A DNA stretch of 64,000 nt from Solimonas marina. GTDB taxonomy: Bacteria; Pseudomonadota; Gammaproteobacteria; Nevskiales; Nevskiaceae. The notes beneath the pieces are model-generated. The model was not told the DNA's origin. It did no database searches and worked only from the letters and a program-made list of their open reading frames with translations. How positions within the stretch are numbered: the first letter of the stretch is position 1; the number at the start of each line of letters is the position of its first letter. The translations under genes and the position numbers were made by a program. This document shows positions 13,539 through 21,474 of the stretch, piece by piece. The DNA lies in the NCBI RefSeq assembly GCF_012241385.1, contig NZ_JAAVXB010000006.1, positions 124,001 to 188,000 on the forward strand, written 5' to 3'.

Positions 13539-13570
13539 TGGCGGTGGATCGTATGGTCATCAGGATGGCC

Positions 13571-14101
13571 TCATGCGCGCAGGCCCATGACGCAGCGAAT
13601 CTCCTGCAGGGTCTGACCGCCAAGCTCGAACGACTGCACGCTGTCCATTTCGACGACGAAGCCGACAGCCGTATAGAAACGCAGCGCACGCGCGTTGCCG
13701 GCCAGCACCCAGAGCCGGACACTGCGGTAATGCGCAGCCAGTTGTGCGCGCGCCTGCGTCCACAGCGCGCGGCCGGCGCCCGACGACCAATGTTCGGGGG
13801 CCACATAGAGCGCCCACAACTCGCCGACATCGGCAGCAACATCTGGGTCGCGACAGGCGCCGAACGCGGCCCAGCCGTGCAAGCCCCCATCGCGCAGGCC
13901 GAGCAAGACCGTCGAGCCCGGCCGTGCGATCCCGTGACGCCATTGTTCGGCGTATTGCTCGACCGACATCGCCGCCAGGTAGGCATCATCGACCACGCCA
14001 CGATAGGCCGCGCGCCACGAGCGGACCTGTACGTCCGCGATCGCAGCCGCGTCATCGACTGTCGCCGCGCGTATCGTCAGCGCCGTGGCATCAGTGCCCA
14101 G
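13571..14101 (-). CDS. GNAT-family N-acetyltransferase with probable CTG start
   Basis: The recognisable domain begins LTIRAATVDDAAAIADV and contains SWRAAYRG, LYVAPEHWSSGAGRALW (acetyl-CoA loop) and NARALRFYTAVGF, typical of small GNAT enzymes. No ATG, GTG or TTG exists in frame near this start. The best candidate is CTG at 14101, preceded by AAGGG about 8 bases upstream, giving 176 residues and an 11-base overlap with the upstream membrane gene. A far upstream ATG (14284) would add a Cys/Ser/Arg-rich tail that is just the other frame of that gene. Substrate unknown. Confidence 0.75.
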   Translation of the reverse strand: MGTDATALTIRAATVDDAAAIADVQVRSWRAAYRGVVDDAYLAAMSVEQYAEQWRHGIARPGSTVLLGLRDGGLHGWAAFGACRDPDVAADVGELWALYVAPEHWSSGAGRALWTQARAQLAAHYRSVRLWVLAGNARALRFYTAVGFVVEMDSVQSFELGGQTLQEIRCVMGLRA

Positions 14102-14324
14102 GTGGTGCGCCCTTGAGCCAGCAGATGAAGACGAGCGCAGCGCAGACCAGCGCGGTGTAGCCGACAAACAAGGTCTGCCCGTAGAGCGGCCGCAGCCAAG
14201 TGAGTCCCAAGAACAACAGCGCCAGACTGAGCGCCAGCACGATCCAACCCTGCCAGCGCACCGGCATGCCCCAGCCCCAGCCAAAGCGCCGGCGCGGAAA
14301 CCAGTAATCGGAACGCGCGTTCAT
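14091..14324 (-). CDS. Small two-helix membrane protein
   Basis: The 77-residue protein has an aromatic/basic N-terminus (SDYWFPRRRFGWGWGMP) and two predicted transmembrane helices, about WIVLALSLALLFLGLTW and TLFVGYTALVCAALVFICW. Its ATG overlaps the stop of the preceding small membrane gene by 4 bases, and the following acetyltransferase overlaps its end. I do not recognise a named function. Overlaps on both sides support it being a real, translated gene. Confidence 0.7.
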   Translation of the reverse strand: MNARSDYWFPRRRFGWGWGMPVRWQGWIVLALSLALLFLGLTWLRPLYGQTLFVGYTALVCAALVFICWLKGAPPGH

Positions 14325-14521
14325 GGCCGGCGGCGACGCTGCTCGCGCGGCACGCGCAGGTACAGTGGCAGCGATCGGCGCGACGACAGCACACCACTCC
14401 AGAAACCGACTTCAAGCAGCACACCGGCCACCAGCACCGCCAGCAGCCCGGTGGTACTGGCCACCGCGTAGCAGCACAGCGCCGCCAACAGCAGCGCCAT
14501 CAGCATCACGACTCGGGTCAT
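14321..14521 (-). CDS. Small membrane protein, first of a coupled pair
   Basis: 66 residues with two hydrophobic stretches (VVMLMALLLAALCCYAVAS and TTGLLAVLVAGVLLEVGFW) and a basic, proline-containing C-tail. ATG 14521 was chosen because a strong AAAGGAGG lies 7 bases upstream; an upstream ATG at 14554 has none. It ends in an ATGA overlap with the next small membrane gene. Function unknown; the strong ribosome site makes translation of the whole small cluster likely. Confidence 0.7.
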   Translation of the reverse strand: MTRVVMLMALLLAALCCYAVASTTGLLAVLVAGVLLEVGFWSGVLSSRRSLPLYLRVPREQRRRRP

Positions 14522-14611
14522 GGCTCGCCTCCTTTGGCTCGGGCACTCGAGCATGACATCAGATTACGCCCGGCGGCCTCGCGACGCATCCGCTGCGATG
14601 CAAGGCCAGCG

Positions 14612-15058
14612 TCAGCTCGCTTCTTCCGGCGCGATGCGCTCACGCGAGCGAATAAAGGCCTTGACGTGCTCCGGCACCGACACCGCTTTCGCGTTCTCGT
14701 AGTCGAACCACACCAGCACGCCGCGTGTGACCGCGACCAGCTTGCCGTCGATGAACATGCCGCCCTCGGTATTCATGCTGCTGCGGCCAATACGGCGCAG
14801 GCGAAAACCGAAGCGGATCTGCGCCGGATGATGCACCTGCGCAATGAAATCGCATTCGATACGCGCGAGGATGAAACCCGCCTTGCGCCAGAACGCCGCG
14901 TCGTTGCCGATCAGCGGTGCAAAGTAGTCGAGCCGCGCCGACTCATCGAAAGTGAAATAGCGCGCGTTGTTGACGTGGCCGAGCATGTCGCAATCCGACC
15001 AGCGGGTCGGAATCTCGAAGAAGTAGCCGAAGTCGGCCTCGGTCGGGCGTTCGCTCAT
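14612..15058 (-). CDS. Acyl-CoA thioesterase, hotdog fold
   Basis: The 148-residue protein matches 4-hydroxybenzoyl-CoA thioesterase/YbgC-like enzymes: TRWSDCDMLGHVNNARYFTF holds the catalytic Asp and the HVNN motif. RIECDFIAQVHHPAQI and GKLVAVTRGVLVWFDYE are later strands. ATG 15058 overlaps the DUF1289 stop by 4 bases and gives a domain-length protein. It hydrolyses acyl-CoA thioesters; chain preference is unknown. Confidence 0.88.
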   Translation of the reverse strand: MSERPTEADFGYFFEIPTRWSDCDMLGHVNNARYFTFDESARLDYFAPLIGNDAAFWRKAGFILARIECDFIAQVHHPAQIRFGFRLRRIGRSSMNTEGGMFIDGKLVAVTRGVLVWFDYENAKAVSVPEHVKAFIRSRERIAPEEAS

Positions 15059-15270
15059 GCAGCGTCCTCGTCGTTTGGAAAATCCAGCAGGCGCGCAGCG
15101 GCACGATCGCGAATCTGTCGCCGCTGCGCCGATGTCGCCCGTGCCCATGCCGCAATCTCGTCGAGATCGCGGCCGCAACCCAGGCAATGACCGTGCGCGC
15201 CGAGCCGGCACAGCTTGATGCACGGCGAAGGCACGTCGACGTCGTCGGCGATGATCGGGTTCTGCTTCAT
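15055..15270 (-). CDS. DUF1289 small cysteine-rich protein
   Basis: 71 residues with the DUF1289 pattern PSPCIKLCRLGAHGHCLGCG (Cys17, Cys21, Cys29, Cys32), which probably binds a metal, followed by a helical RTLDEI-like region (DLDEIAAWARATSAQRRQI). Proteins of this family are common beside thioesterases and short metabolic genes in proteobacteria, and have no assigned role. The 4-base overlap with the thioesterase gene supports co-translation. Confidence 0.85.
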   Translation of the reverse strand: MKQNPIIADDVDVPSPCIKLCRLGAHGHCLGCGRDLDEIAAWARATSAQRRQIRDRAAARLLDFPNDEDAA

Positions 15271-15340
15271 ATCCGCGCGACGCTAGCATCCCCAGGCGCG
15301 CGGAGAAAGCATTGCGGTCGACACAGCGAGGCTCCGCAGC

Positions 15341-15375
15341 AAAAAAGGCGCGGCGACTCCCGGTCACCGCGCCTT
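15341..15375 (-). terminator. Rho-independent terminator of the OmpA-family gene
   Basis: Read on the minus strand, a 9-base stem AAGGCGCGG pairs with CCGCGCCTT around a 13-base loop and is followed by a run of six T. It lies 24 bases after the stop of the porin gene, which is the expected position. It would also separate that gene from the DUF1289/thioesterase pair. Confidence 0.8.
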
Positions 15376-15398
15376 CGACGAACAGCCTGACGGCGTGC

Positions 15399-16652
15399 TT
15401 ATTTGACCGTCATCGTAAAGTCGACACGACGATTGCGCGCACGGCCGGCTTCGGTGTCGTTCGGCGCCACCGGGTTGGTATCGCCGGCGCCGACCGCCTT
15501 CATCCGGGCCGCTGCAATGCCGCGACGGATCAGATGCTGACGCACCGATTCCGCACGCTGCAGCGACAGAGCCTGATTGTAGTTGGCGGTACCGACCGTG
15601 TCGGTATTACCAGTGATCAGTACGTCGACGTTCTCTTGATTCTTCAGTGTCTGTGCCAGCGAATCGAGGACCGACCGCGCCGCATCGGTCAACACGGCCG
15701 TGTCAGTGTCGAACTGCACGGTCCCGACCTTGAGCGTCTGCGAGATCATGCAGCCGTTCGCATCGACAGCGAGGTCGTGATACGTCGCCGGACACTTGTC
15801 GGTCGCATCCGGCACGCCGTCGCCGTCCTCGTCGCCGGCCGACTTGCCGTCCTGCGAGACCGGGCAACCGGTGCCGTCGACCGGCGTGCCGCTCGGGGTA
15901 TCCGGGCACAGATCGGCACTGTCCGGAACGCCGTCGTGATCGGAGTCGACCTTGCAGTCGCTGCGACCCGTAACCGGGTCGACCACCGCCAGCGGGCATT
16001 CCTGGGCCGGCTCCGGCGGCGCGCTGTGACCCGATGAGTGCAGGAAGAACAACGGCATCTGCAGGCCCACCGTGAAGCGATAATCGATCACGAAGTTACG
16101 GTTGGTGTCATCGGGGTCGAACTGTCCGAGCGCCCGTGCCTCGACGCGTGCCGCCAAGCCGTGCCAGCTGAGCGGACCGAGCGGCAGCAGCGCACCGCCA
16201 CCGACGTCAATGCCGAAATGCTCGTTGCGATGTCCCTGGACGTCGTTCTGCACGACGCCGAGACCGCCGAGCACGAACGGCTTGAAGCGATAGTTGCCGA
16301 GCATGCCGAAGCCCTGGTGACCAAAGTCGTAGACCAGGTCGAACATCAGGCCGGACTGATAGTCGTTCTTGCCGTCGATGTCACGCTCGCGCACCAGACG
16401 ATGTAGCGTCGCTTCCGCCGACCAGCCCGGATAACCGTACTGCGACAGCGGCAAGCCGAACTGGACCTGCGCGCCCTGGCCATCATCGGAATGACGCGTC
16501 GGGTCCGGAATTTCGTAAAGGTAACCGGCGCCGACATACGGAATATCGTCGTAGTCGTCACTGGTCACGGCTGCCGCGGTGCCCGCCCACAGCAATGCCC
16601 CGAATGCGAGAACGCAGGCGCCTTTGCCCGCGAGACCACCGTTGAAACGCAT
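15399..16652 (-). CDS. OmpA-family outer membrane protein with thrombospondin type 3 repeats
   Basis: The 417 residues comprise a signal peptide (cleavage near GTAAA-VTSD), an outer-membrane beta-barrel-like region to about residue 205, two calcium-binding TSP3-like repeats (DSDHDGVPDSADLCP at 236-250 and DEDGDGVPDATDKCP at 274-288) and a C-terminal OmpA peptidoglycan-binding domain (about 308-417, with NTDTVGTANYNQALSLQRAE). The arrangement is that of OprF. ITGNTD replaces the more usual GHTD. It anchors the outer membrane to the cell wall and may form a pore. Its own terminator follows. Confidence 0.92.
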   Translation of the reverse strand: MRFNGGLAGKGACVLAFGALLWAGTAAAVTSDDYDDIPYVGAGYLYEIPDPTRHSDDGQGAQVQFGLPLSQYGYPGWSAEATLHRLVRERDIDGKNDYQSGLMFDLVYDFGHQGFGMLGNYRFKPFVLGGLGVVQNDVQGHRNEHFGIDVGGGALLPLGPLSWHGLAARVEARALGQFDPDDTNRNFVIDYRFTVGLQMPLFFLHSSGHSAPPEPAQECPLAVVDPVTGRSDCKVDSDHDGVPDSADLCPDTPSGTPVDGTGCPVSQDGKSAGDEDGDGVPDATDKCPATYHDLAVDANGCMISQTLKVGTVQFDTDTAVLTDAARSVLDSLAQTLKNQENVDVLITGNTDTVGTANYNQALSLQRAESVRQHLIRRGIAAARMKAVGAGDTNPVAPNDTEAGRARNRRVDFTMTVK

Positions 16653-16774
16653 GCTTCGACTCCCGTTGCTTGCGATGGAACGACCGGCGCCGCACGCATC
16701 CCCGTTATGCGCACCTACAGCTTCCCCACACCGGACGAAGGGCCAGTGACCTGCGGCCCCGTGAAAGACACGAC

Positions 16775-16801
16775 TCTATAGACAGAACCTTACAGCAACA
16801 A
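16775..16801 (-). promoter_or_regulatory. Possible promoter of the OmpA-family gene
   Basis: On the minus strand TTGTTG is followed 15 bases later by TATAGA, about 120 bases before the porin start. The spacer is short and the -10 has four consensus matches, so this is a candidate only. Confidence 0.3.
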
Positions 16802-16819
16802 CCGTGACGTGGCGGATTT

Positions 16820-17842
16820 TTAGGTCACGCCGCTTTGTGCTGCGCGGGCGCACTCGCCGATCAAGGTCGGTCCGCGGTAGATGAAGCCGGTGTAGACCTG
16901 CAGCAGGTCAGCGCCGGCGCCGCGCCGCGCCGCAGCCGTCGTTGCATCACCGATGCCGCCAACGCCAATCAACAAGAAATCATCGCCGACGCGCTGACGC
17001 AGGCCGCGCAGCGTGCGTTCCGCCAGCGGCGCCAGCGGCGCGCCCGACAAGCCGCCGGTTTCGCGTGCAAGCGGCTCGGCATCAAGCCCTGGCCGGGTGA
17101 TGGTCGTATTGGTCGCAATCAGTCCGTCGATGCCCGACTCACGTGCAACGCGGGCAATGGCATCGAGCTGCTCGTCGTCGACGTCCGGTGCGATCTTGAC
17201 GAGGATCGGCGTGCGCTTGCCGTGCTGCTGTGCCAGCGCCTCGGCCTCGCGCTTGATCTGCTGCAACAGCGCGCGCAGATTCGCCTCGTCCTGCAATTCA
17301 CGCAGGTTCTTGGTGTTCGGCGACGAAATGTTCACCGTCACGTAGCTGGCGCGGGCATAGACCTTGCGCAGACAGATCAGGTAATCGTCAGCAGCACGCT
17401 CGATCGGCGTGTCGAAATTCTTGCCGATGTTGATACCCAGCACGCCGGCGTAATCGCTCTCGGCGACGCGCGCCAGCAAATGGTCGACACCCTTGTTGTT
17501 GAAGCCGAGGCGATTGATGATCGCGCGCTGCGCTGGCAGGCGAAACATGCGCGGGCGCGGATTGCCCGGCTGCGGCCGCGGCGTCACCGTGCCGACTTCG
17601 ACGAAACCGAAGCCGAGGCGCGCCCAGGCATCGAGGCATTCACCGTTCTTGTCGAGGCCGGCCGCCAGGCCGACGCGATTGGCGAAGCGCAGGCCGAGCA
17701 GTTCGACCGGATCGTCGACCGCTCGCGCCGAAAACGGCAAGGTCGCCAGCTTCGGCAGGCGCGCAAAGGTTTCCAGCGTCAGCTCGTGCGCACGCTCGGC
17801 GTCGAGCGTGAACAGCAACGAGCGCGCGAGGTCGTAGATCAT
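16820..17842 (-). CDS. pyrD: Dihydroorotate dehydrogenase, quinone-dependent (class 2)
   Basis: FMN enzyme that oxidises dihydroorotate to orotate in pyrimidine synthesis, donating electrons to the membrane quinone pool. The 340-residue length and the N-terminal membrane-associating helix (IYDLARSLLFTLDAERAHELTLE) define class 2. FGFVEVGTVTPRPQPGNPRPRMFRL, the catalytic serine region YVTVNISSPNTKNLR and the C-terminal LIGVGGIGDA plus LLQVYTGFIYRGP phosphate-binding region are intact. Start at ATG 17842. Confidence 0.96.
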   Translation of the reverse strand: MIYDLARSLLFTLDAERAHELTLETFARLPKLATLPFSARAVDDPVELLGLRFANRVGLAAGLDKNGECLDAWARLGFGFVEVGTVTPRPQPGNPRPRMFRLPAQRAIINRLGFNNKGVDHLLARVAESDYAGVLGINIGKNFDTPIERAADDYLICLRKVYARASYVTVNISSPNTKNLRELQDEANLRALLQQIKREAEALAQQHGKRTPILVKIAPDVDDEQLDAIARVARESGIDGLIATNTTITRPGLDAEPLARETGGLSGAPLAPLAERTLRGLRQRVGDDFLLIGVGGIGDATTAAARRGAGADLLQVYTGFIYRGPTLIGECARAAQSGVT

Positions 17843-17882
17843 CGTCCGGCTCCCGGTCGGGCGAGCGGCGCCGCGCGGCGCC

Positions 17883-18485
17883 TCAGTGTGACTCGAACAA
17901 ATGGCCGAGCTTGGCGGCCTTGGCGTCCAGGTACTTCTCGTTGTACGGGTTGCGTCCGCTTTCGATCGGCACCCGCTCGTCGATGACGATGCCTTCCTTC
18001 GTCAGCGCATCGAGCTTGCGCGGATTGTTCGTCATCAGGCGGATATGACACAGGCCGAGCTGGTGCAGCAGCTCAATGGCCAGACCGTATTCACGCGCGT
18101 CGGCCGGAAAGCCGAGTTGGTGGTTGGCTTCGACGGTGTCGGCGCCCAGATCCTGCAACTCGTAAGCGCGGATCTTGTTGCCAAGCCCGATGCCGCGGCC
18201 TTCCTGGCGCAGATAAAGGACCGCGCCGCGGCCTTCGGCGGCAATCTTCTGCAGCGCGATGTTGAGCTGTGCGCCGCAGTCGCAGCGCAGCGAGAACAGC
18301 GCATCGCCGGTCAGGCACTCGGAATGGACACGAATCAGCGGCGGCGCGCCGGACAGATCGCCGAGTGCGATCACGACATGTTCCTTGCCGTCCGGTGCTT
18401 TGAACACCGTGATCCGGAACTCGGCGAATGGGGTCGGCAGCTTCGCTTCCGCGATCCGCTCCAACTGGTAATCGGAGGACTTCAA
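17883..18485 (-). CDS. ribA: GTP cyclohydrolase II
   Basis: First step of riboflavin synthesis: opens GTP to the diaminopyrimidine with loss of formate and pyrophosphate. The zinc motif [18 protein letters not shown] carries three cysteines; [20 protein letters not shown] and [12 protein letters not shown] are catalytic/substrate motifs. I chose TTG 18485 ([15 protein letters not shown]), giving 200 residues, because the E. coli protein begins at the equivalent of [10 protein letters not shown]; another TTG at 18557 would add a Pro/Arg-rich tail. No ATG is available. No FMN riboswitch is evident upstream. Confidence 0.92.
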   Translation of the reverse strand: MKSSDYQLERIAEAKLPTPFAEFRITVFKAPDGKEHVVIALGDLSGAPPLIRVHSECLTGDALFSLRCDCGAQLNIALQKIAAEGRGAVLYLRQEGRGIGLGNKIRAYELQDLGADTVEANHQLGFPADAREYGLAIELLHQLGLCHIRLMTNNPRKLDALTKEGIVIDERVPIESGRNPYNEKYLDAKAAKLGHLFESH

Positions 18486-18557
18486 AACACTCTCTGGTGC
18501 GGCGGACGGCGGCGGAAAAGGCAGGCCTTCACCGGCGCGCCCGGCCCGGGGGCGCAA

Positions 18558-18563
18558 ATCATA
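18558..18563 (-). promoter_or_regulatory. Possible -10 box for ribA
   Basis: TATGAT on the minus strand matches five of six -10 positions and lies about 72 bases before the chosen TTG start. No good -35 hexamer is seen 16-18 bases upstream, so the assignment is tentative. Confidence 0.3.
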
Positions 18564-18718
18564 CCCGAAGCCGGCATTTCGCCGGCATGGCCCGGCCTGC
18601 GACCGCCGGCGGCAACGAGCCGAAACGACCGCGGCCTGCGCCGCCCCTACCCGTTGTTCATCGGGACGACACAGACCGCGATCACAGCCCCGCCGCGGCG
18701 GGCCCGCCTGACCTGCTA

Positions 18719-20137
18719 TTACGCGCCGAAGTAGTTCTGGCCGCAGACGCGCATGGTGCGGCCGTTGACGGCGCTGGCTGCCGGCGAGGCGAAGAACGTC
18801 ACCGCCTCGGCGATGTCCTGCGGCAGACCACCCTGCGACAGCGAGTTCAGGCGGCGGCCGACTTCACGCGGGCCGAACGGCATGGCCGCCGTCATCGCGG
18901 TCTCGATGAAACCCGGCGCCACGGCATTGATCGCGCCGCCACGCTGGGCGAACACCGGCGCCATCGTGTCGACGTAGCCGATGATGCCGGCCTTGGTCGC
19001 ACCGTAGTTGGTCTGGCCGGCGTTGCCGCTGATGCCGCCGATCGACGAGATGCAGACCACGCGTGCCCCGTCGTTGAAGCCCTTCTTCAGCAGCCCTTCG
19101 TTGATGTTGAGGATGGCCGCCAGATTGATGTTGATGACCATGTCCCAGAAATGCGCGGGCATGTTGCGCAGCATCTTGTCGCGCGTGACGCCGGCGTTGT
19201 GGACGACGATATCGAGGCCGCCGAAGTCCTTGCCGACTTCCGAGGCGATGCGCGCGGCGGCGTCCGGGGCCGTCACGTCGATGGCCAGACCGACGCCGCC
19301 GATCTTCGCCATGGTCTCGCCCAGCCCGCCCTCGGCCGACGGATGGTCCATGCCGACCACCTTGGCACCCTCACGGGCCAGCGTCTCGGCGATCGATGCG
19401 CCGATGCCGCGCGCCGCGCCCGTCACCAGTGCGATCTTGCCTTCGAGGCTGCCCGGCAGCGCCACGGCACCGGTCACCGGCTTGCTCAGCGGCAGCACCT
19501 GACCGGAAACGAACGCCGAATGCTCGGACAGGAAGAAACGCAGGACCGCGTCGATCGCATCGTCGGCGCCGGCCGGCACTTCGATCAGGTTGGCGGTCGT
19601 ACCGTTCTTGCCGACTTCCTTGCCCAGCGAGCGGATGAAGCCGCGCAGCGCGGTCGACGCGGTCTTGGCCTTGACGTCGGAAATCGACTCCGGCGCGCGC
19701 GACACGAGCAGCACGCGGCCATTGCTGGCCACACCGCGAACGACCGGCTGCACGAAGTCGTATAGCTCGCGCAGCTGCGCCGGCGAGCTCAGGCCCGAGG
19801 CATCGAAGACGATGGCATTGTTGCGCGTGCCACCTTCGGCGCCCGGGTTGGTATGCAGCTTGACGTTCAGCGCCGCGCCGGCCGCCTTGACCGGGCCCAG
19901 GCCGGCGTGATCGGTGATGACGCGCACTTCACCGCCGGCACCGGCGATGGCGCGCAGGATCGGCTGGCTGAGCGTCGCGCCGCTGGAGGCACCGACCAGG
20001 ACGTAGCGGCCGTCGAGCGGCTGCATCGCCCACGGGGCGTCGGCACGGCGCAGGCGCGGCGGCGTCGGCAGCCCGATCAAGCCCGAAATGGTCTTGCCGA
20101 GCGAGGAATGGGTGAATTCGAAATAGCGGTCGTTCAT
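18719..20137 (-). CDS. High-molecular-weight 3-oxoacyl-ACP/CoA reductase (FabG4 type)
   Basis: The 472 residues are about twice the normal FabG length. An N-terminal flavodoxin/Rossmann-like domain (to about 215) lacks a catalytic triad and precedes a full C-terminal SDR domain with [28 protein letters not shown] and NYGATKAG. This is the architecture of mycobacterial FabG4, an NADH-dependent beta-ketoacyl-CoA reductase. It is likely to serve fatty-acid or polyhydroxyalkanoate metabolism rather than the main FAS II cycle, which has its own fabG at 62459-63205. It stands alone with 160 or more bases on each side. Confidence 0.9.
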   Translation of the reverse strand: MNDRYFEFTHSSLGKTISGLIGLPTPPRLRRADAPWAMQPLDGRYVLVGASSGATLSQPILRAIAGAGGEVRVITDHAGLGPVKAAGAALNVKLHTNPGAEGGTRNNAIVFDASGLSSPAQLRELYDFVQPVVRGVASNGRVLLVSRAPESISDVKAKTASTALRGFIRSLGKEVGKNGTTANLIEVPAGADDAIDAVLRFFLSEHSAFVSGQVLPLSKPVTGAVALPGSLEGKIALVTGAARGIGASIAETLAREGAKVVGMDHPSAEGGLGETMAKIGGVGLAIDVTAPDAAARIASEVGKDFGGLDIVVHNAGVTRDKMLRNMPAHFWDMVININLAAILNINEGLLKKGFNDGARVVCISSIGGISGNAGQTNYGATKAGIIGYVDTMAPVFAQRGGAINAVAPGFIETAMTAAMPFGPREVGRRLNSLSQGGLPQDIAEAVTFFASPAASAVNGRTMRVCGQNYFGA

Positions 20138-20454
20138 CTTCGTTCCCGAATGAGACGCGTGAATAGCAAAAAAGTCGGATCGTGATTATGGACGCCTCCG
20201 ACGGCAATCAACATCGCGGATTGACCAGAGCGCCACGACGCAAACGCCATTGACGCACACGCTGGGTGAACCGATAGTGAGGCGCCCATGGCCGGTCGGG
20301 TTCTTCGCGACGCGGAGAATCCAAGGAGGAGACCGCGCCGAGCGCAACAGGGGGACGAAAATAGGACCGCAGCGGGGGAAACGGTCCAGGGCCGCACAAG
20401 GATTCGTCCTAGAAGATCATTCAAAATGCCAACGAGTCGCTTGGGATCTACATC
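20138..20454. other. Intergenic region of 317 bases between divergent genes
   Basis: It separates the long FabG gene (minus) from the anchored Pro/Ala-rich protein (plus). It holds the promoter-like pair listed at 20250-20278. Otherwise I see no open frame with coding character, no RNA gene and no strong inverted repeat. A leader of about 170 bases would precede the plus-strand gene if that promoter is used. Confidence 0.5.
20250..20278 (+). promoter_or_regulatory. Candidate sigma-70 promoter
   Basis: TTGACG is followed, after exactly 17 bases, by GATAGT (four of six -10 matches). It points towards the gene at 20455. Confidence 0.45.
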
Positions 20455-21303
20455 ATGAAGGGTTGGAAAATCTTGGTTGCCGCCATCGTGGTCGGCGTCG
20501 GCACGTATTTCGGGTTGGAGTTGTTGCTTCCGCACCACGAGGTCGAGGTCAAGCTCAGCGGTCTGGTACCGTCTGAGAAGGTGTTCGGCAGCAGCGAAAA
20601 GGCGCCGGAGCAGCTCGCCGCCGCGGACGCGGCGACGCCGGGCGCCACCGACGGTACCGCCGGCGCTCCGGCCGAAGCCGCGCCGAGCACCGACGACGCG
20701 ATGGCCGACAGCACGGCCACGCCGGCCACCGGTACGTCGGCCCCGGCTGATACGGCCGACGCCAGCAGTGCCGAGCCGCCCGCCGACGCAACGGCCGCTG
20801 CCGCCAGCACCGACAGTGCAGCGCCGGCTGCGGCGCCAGAACCCGCGGCCGAGCCCGAACCGGCACCGGAACCGGAGCCCGCCGCCGCGCCGGCGCCGGA
20901 ACCTGCGCCCGCAGCAGCCGCACCGAAGCCGATGCCGAAACCCAAACCGGTCGCCAAGCCCAAGCCGGCGCCGAAGAAGCCCGCTGCGCCCAAGGTCTGG
21001 TGGACCGGCGCCAGTGGCGGCCTCGACGTGGTTTACGTTGGCTCGGCGTCATTCGAGCGCGCCATCGCCATCCTCGCCGGTTCGGCATTTGCCAGCGCCG
21101 ACAGTGCCCAGCAGTCGGTGCATATCAGCAGCGGCGGCAAGGCGGTGTTCGGCACCTGGAAGCTCAACGACAAGAACCCGCGCATGCTGCTGTTCCCGGT
21201 CAAGTCGCTCGGCAACTACACCGTCAAGATCGACGGCACGCTGCGCGATGCGCAGGGCAAGACCGTCGGCTCGTCGATGCAGGGCGTCGTCTACGTTCAG
21301 TGA
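20455..21303 (+). CDS. Membrane-anchored Pro/Ala-rich protein of unknown function
   Basis: 282 residues: a single N-terminal transmembrane anchor (ILVAAIVVGVGTYFGLELLL) with almost no cytoplasmic part; a periplasmic segment; a long low-complexity linker rich in Ala, Pro, Glu and then Lys-Pro (about 55-180); and a compact C-terminal domain of about 100 residues starting WWTGASGGLDVVYVGSAS and ending SSMQGVVYVQ. The linker recalls TonB-like or cell-wall-spanning spacers, but no TonB C-terminal motif is present. A perfect 12-base hairpin follows the stop. I do not recognise the C-terminal domain. Confidence 0.75.
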   Translation: MKGWKILVAAIVVGVGTYFGLELLLPHHEVEVKLSGLVPSEKVFGSSEKAPEQLAAADAATPGATDGTAGAPAEAAPSTDDAMADSTATPATGTSAPADTADASSAEPPADATAAAASTDSAAPAAAPEPAAEPEPAPEPEPAAAPAPEPAPAAAAPKPMPKPKPVAKPKPAPKKPAAPKVWWTGASGGLDVVYVGSASFERAIAILAGSAFASADSAQQSVHISSGGKAVFGTWKLNDKNPRMLLFPVKSLGNYTVKIDGTLRDAQGKTVGSSMQGVVYVQ

Positions 21304-21309
21304 CGGAAC

Positions 21310-21340
21310 GCGGGCCGGCCGCCACGCGCGGCCGGCCCGC
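21310..21340 (+). terminator. Perfect 12-bp hairpin after the anchored protein gene
   Basis: GCGGGCCGGCCG and its exact complement CGGCCGGCCCGC enclose a 7-base loop, 6 bases after the stop codon. There is no T-run, so it may be a pause/Rho-assisted terminator or an RNA-stabilising stem. Confidence 0.5.
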
Positions 21341-21474
21341 TCGCGGTACCATCCCGACCTTTTCGCCGGCAGTGCCGCCCACGCGGCACCCCGCCCGTCG
21401 TGTTCCCTGCCCGCGCCGAGCGGCGCGCGCCTTGCATGGCTAGGGGCTCTCACTTTTTTCGGGATTTTCCTCTC

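Noticed and set aside
14102-14284. Upstream extension of the second acetyltransferase to an ATG at 14284
   Set aside because: The added residues are Cys/Trp/Ser/Arg-rich and are the alternate frame of the small membrane gene.
17867-17882. 16-base palindrome GGCGCCGCGCGGCGCC next to the ribA stop
   Set aside because: Likely a composition effect in high-GC DNA; no T-run or loop that would make a terminator.
18486-18557. TTG start at 18557 for ribA
   Set aside because: Adds 24 Pro/Arg/Gly-rich residues absent from known RibA; the -10-like box at 18558-18563 would leave no leader.
18570-18586. GCCGGC-ATTTC-GCCGGC hairpin
   Set aside because: Six-base self-complementary arms in a GC-rich gap are expected by chance; no T-run.
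18486-18718. FMN riboswitch before ribA
   Set aside because: The conserved RFN core (such as GGGCAGGGTGAAATTCCC) is absent.
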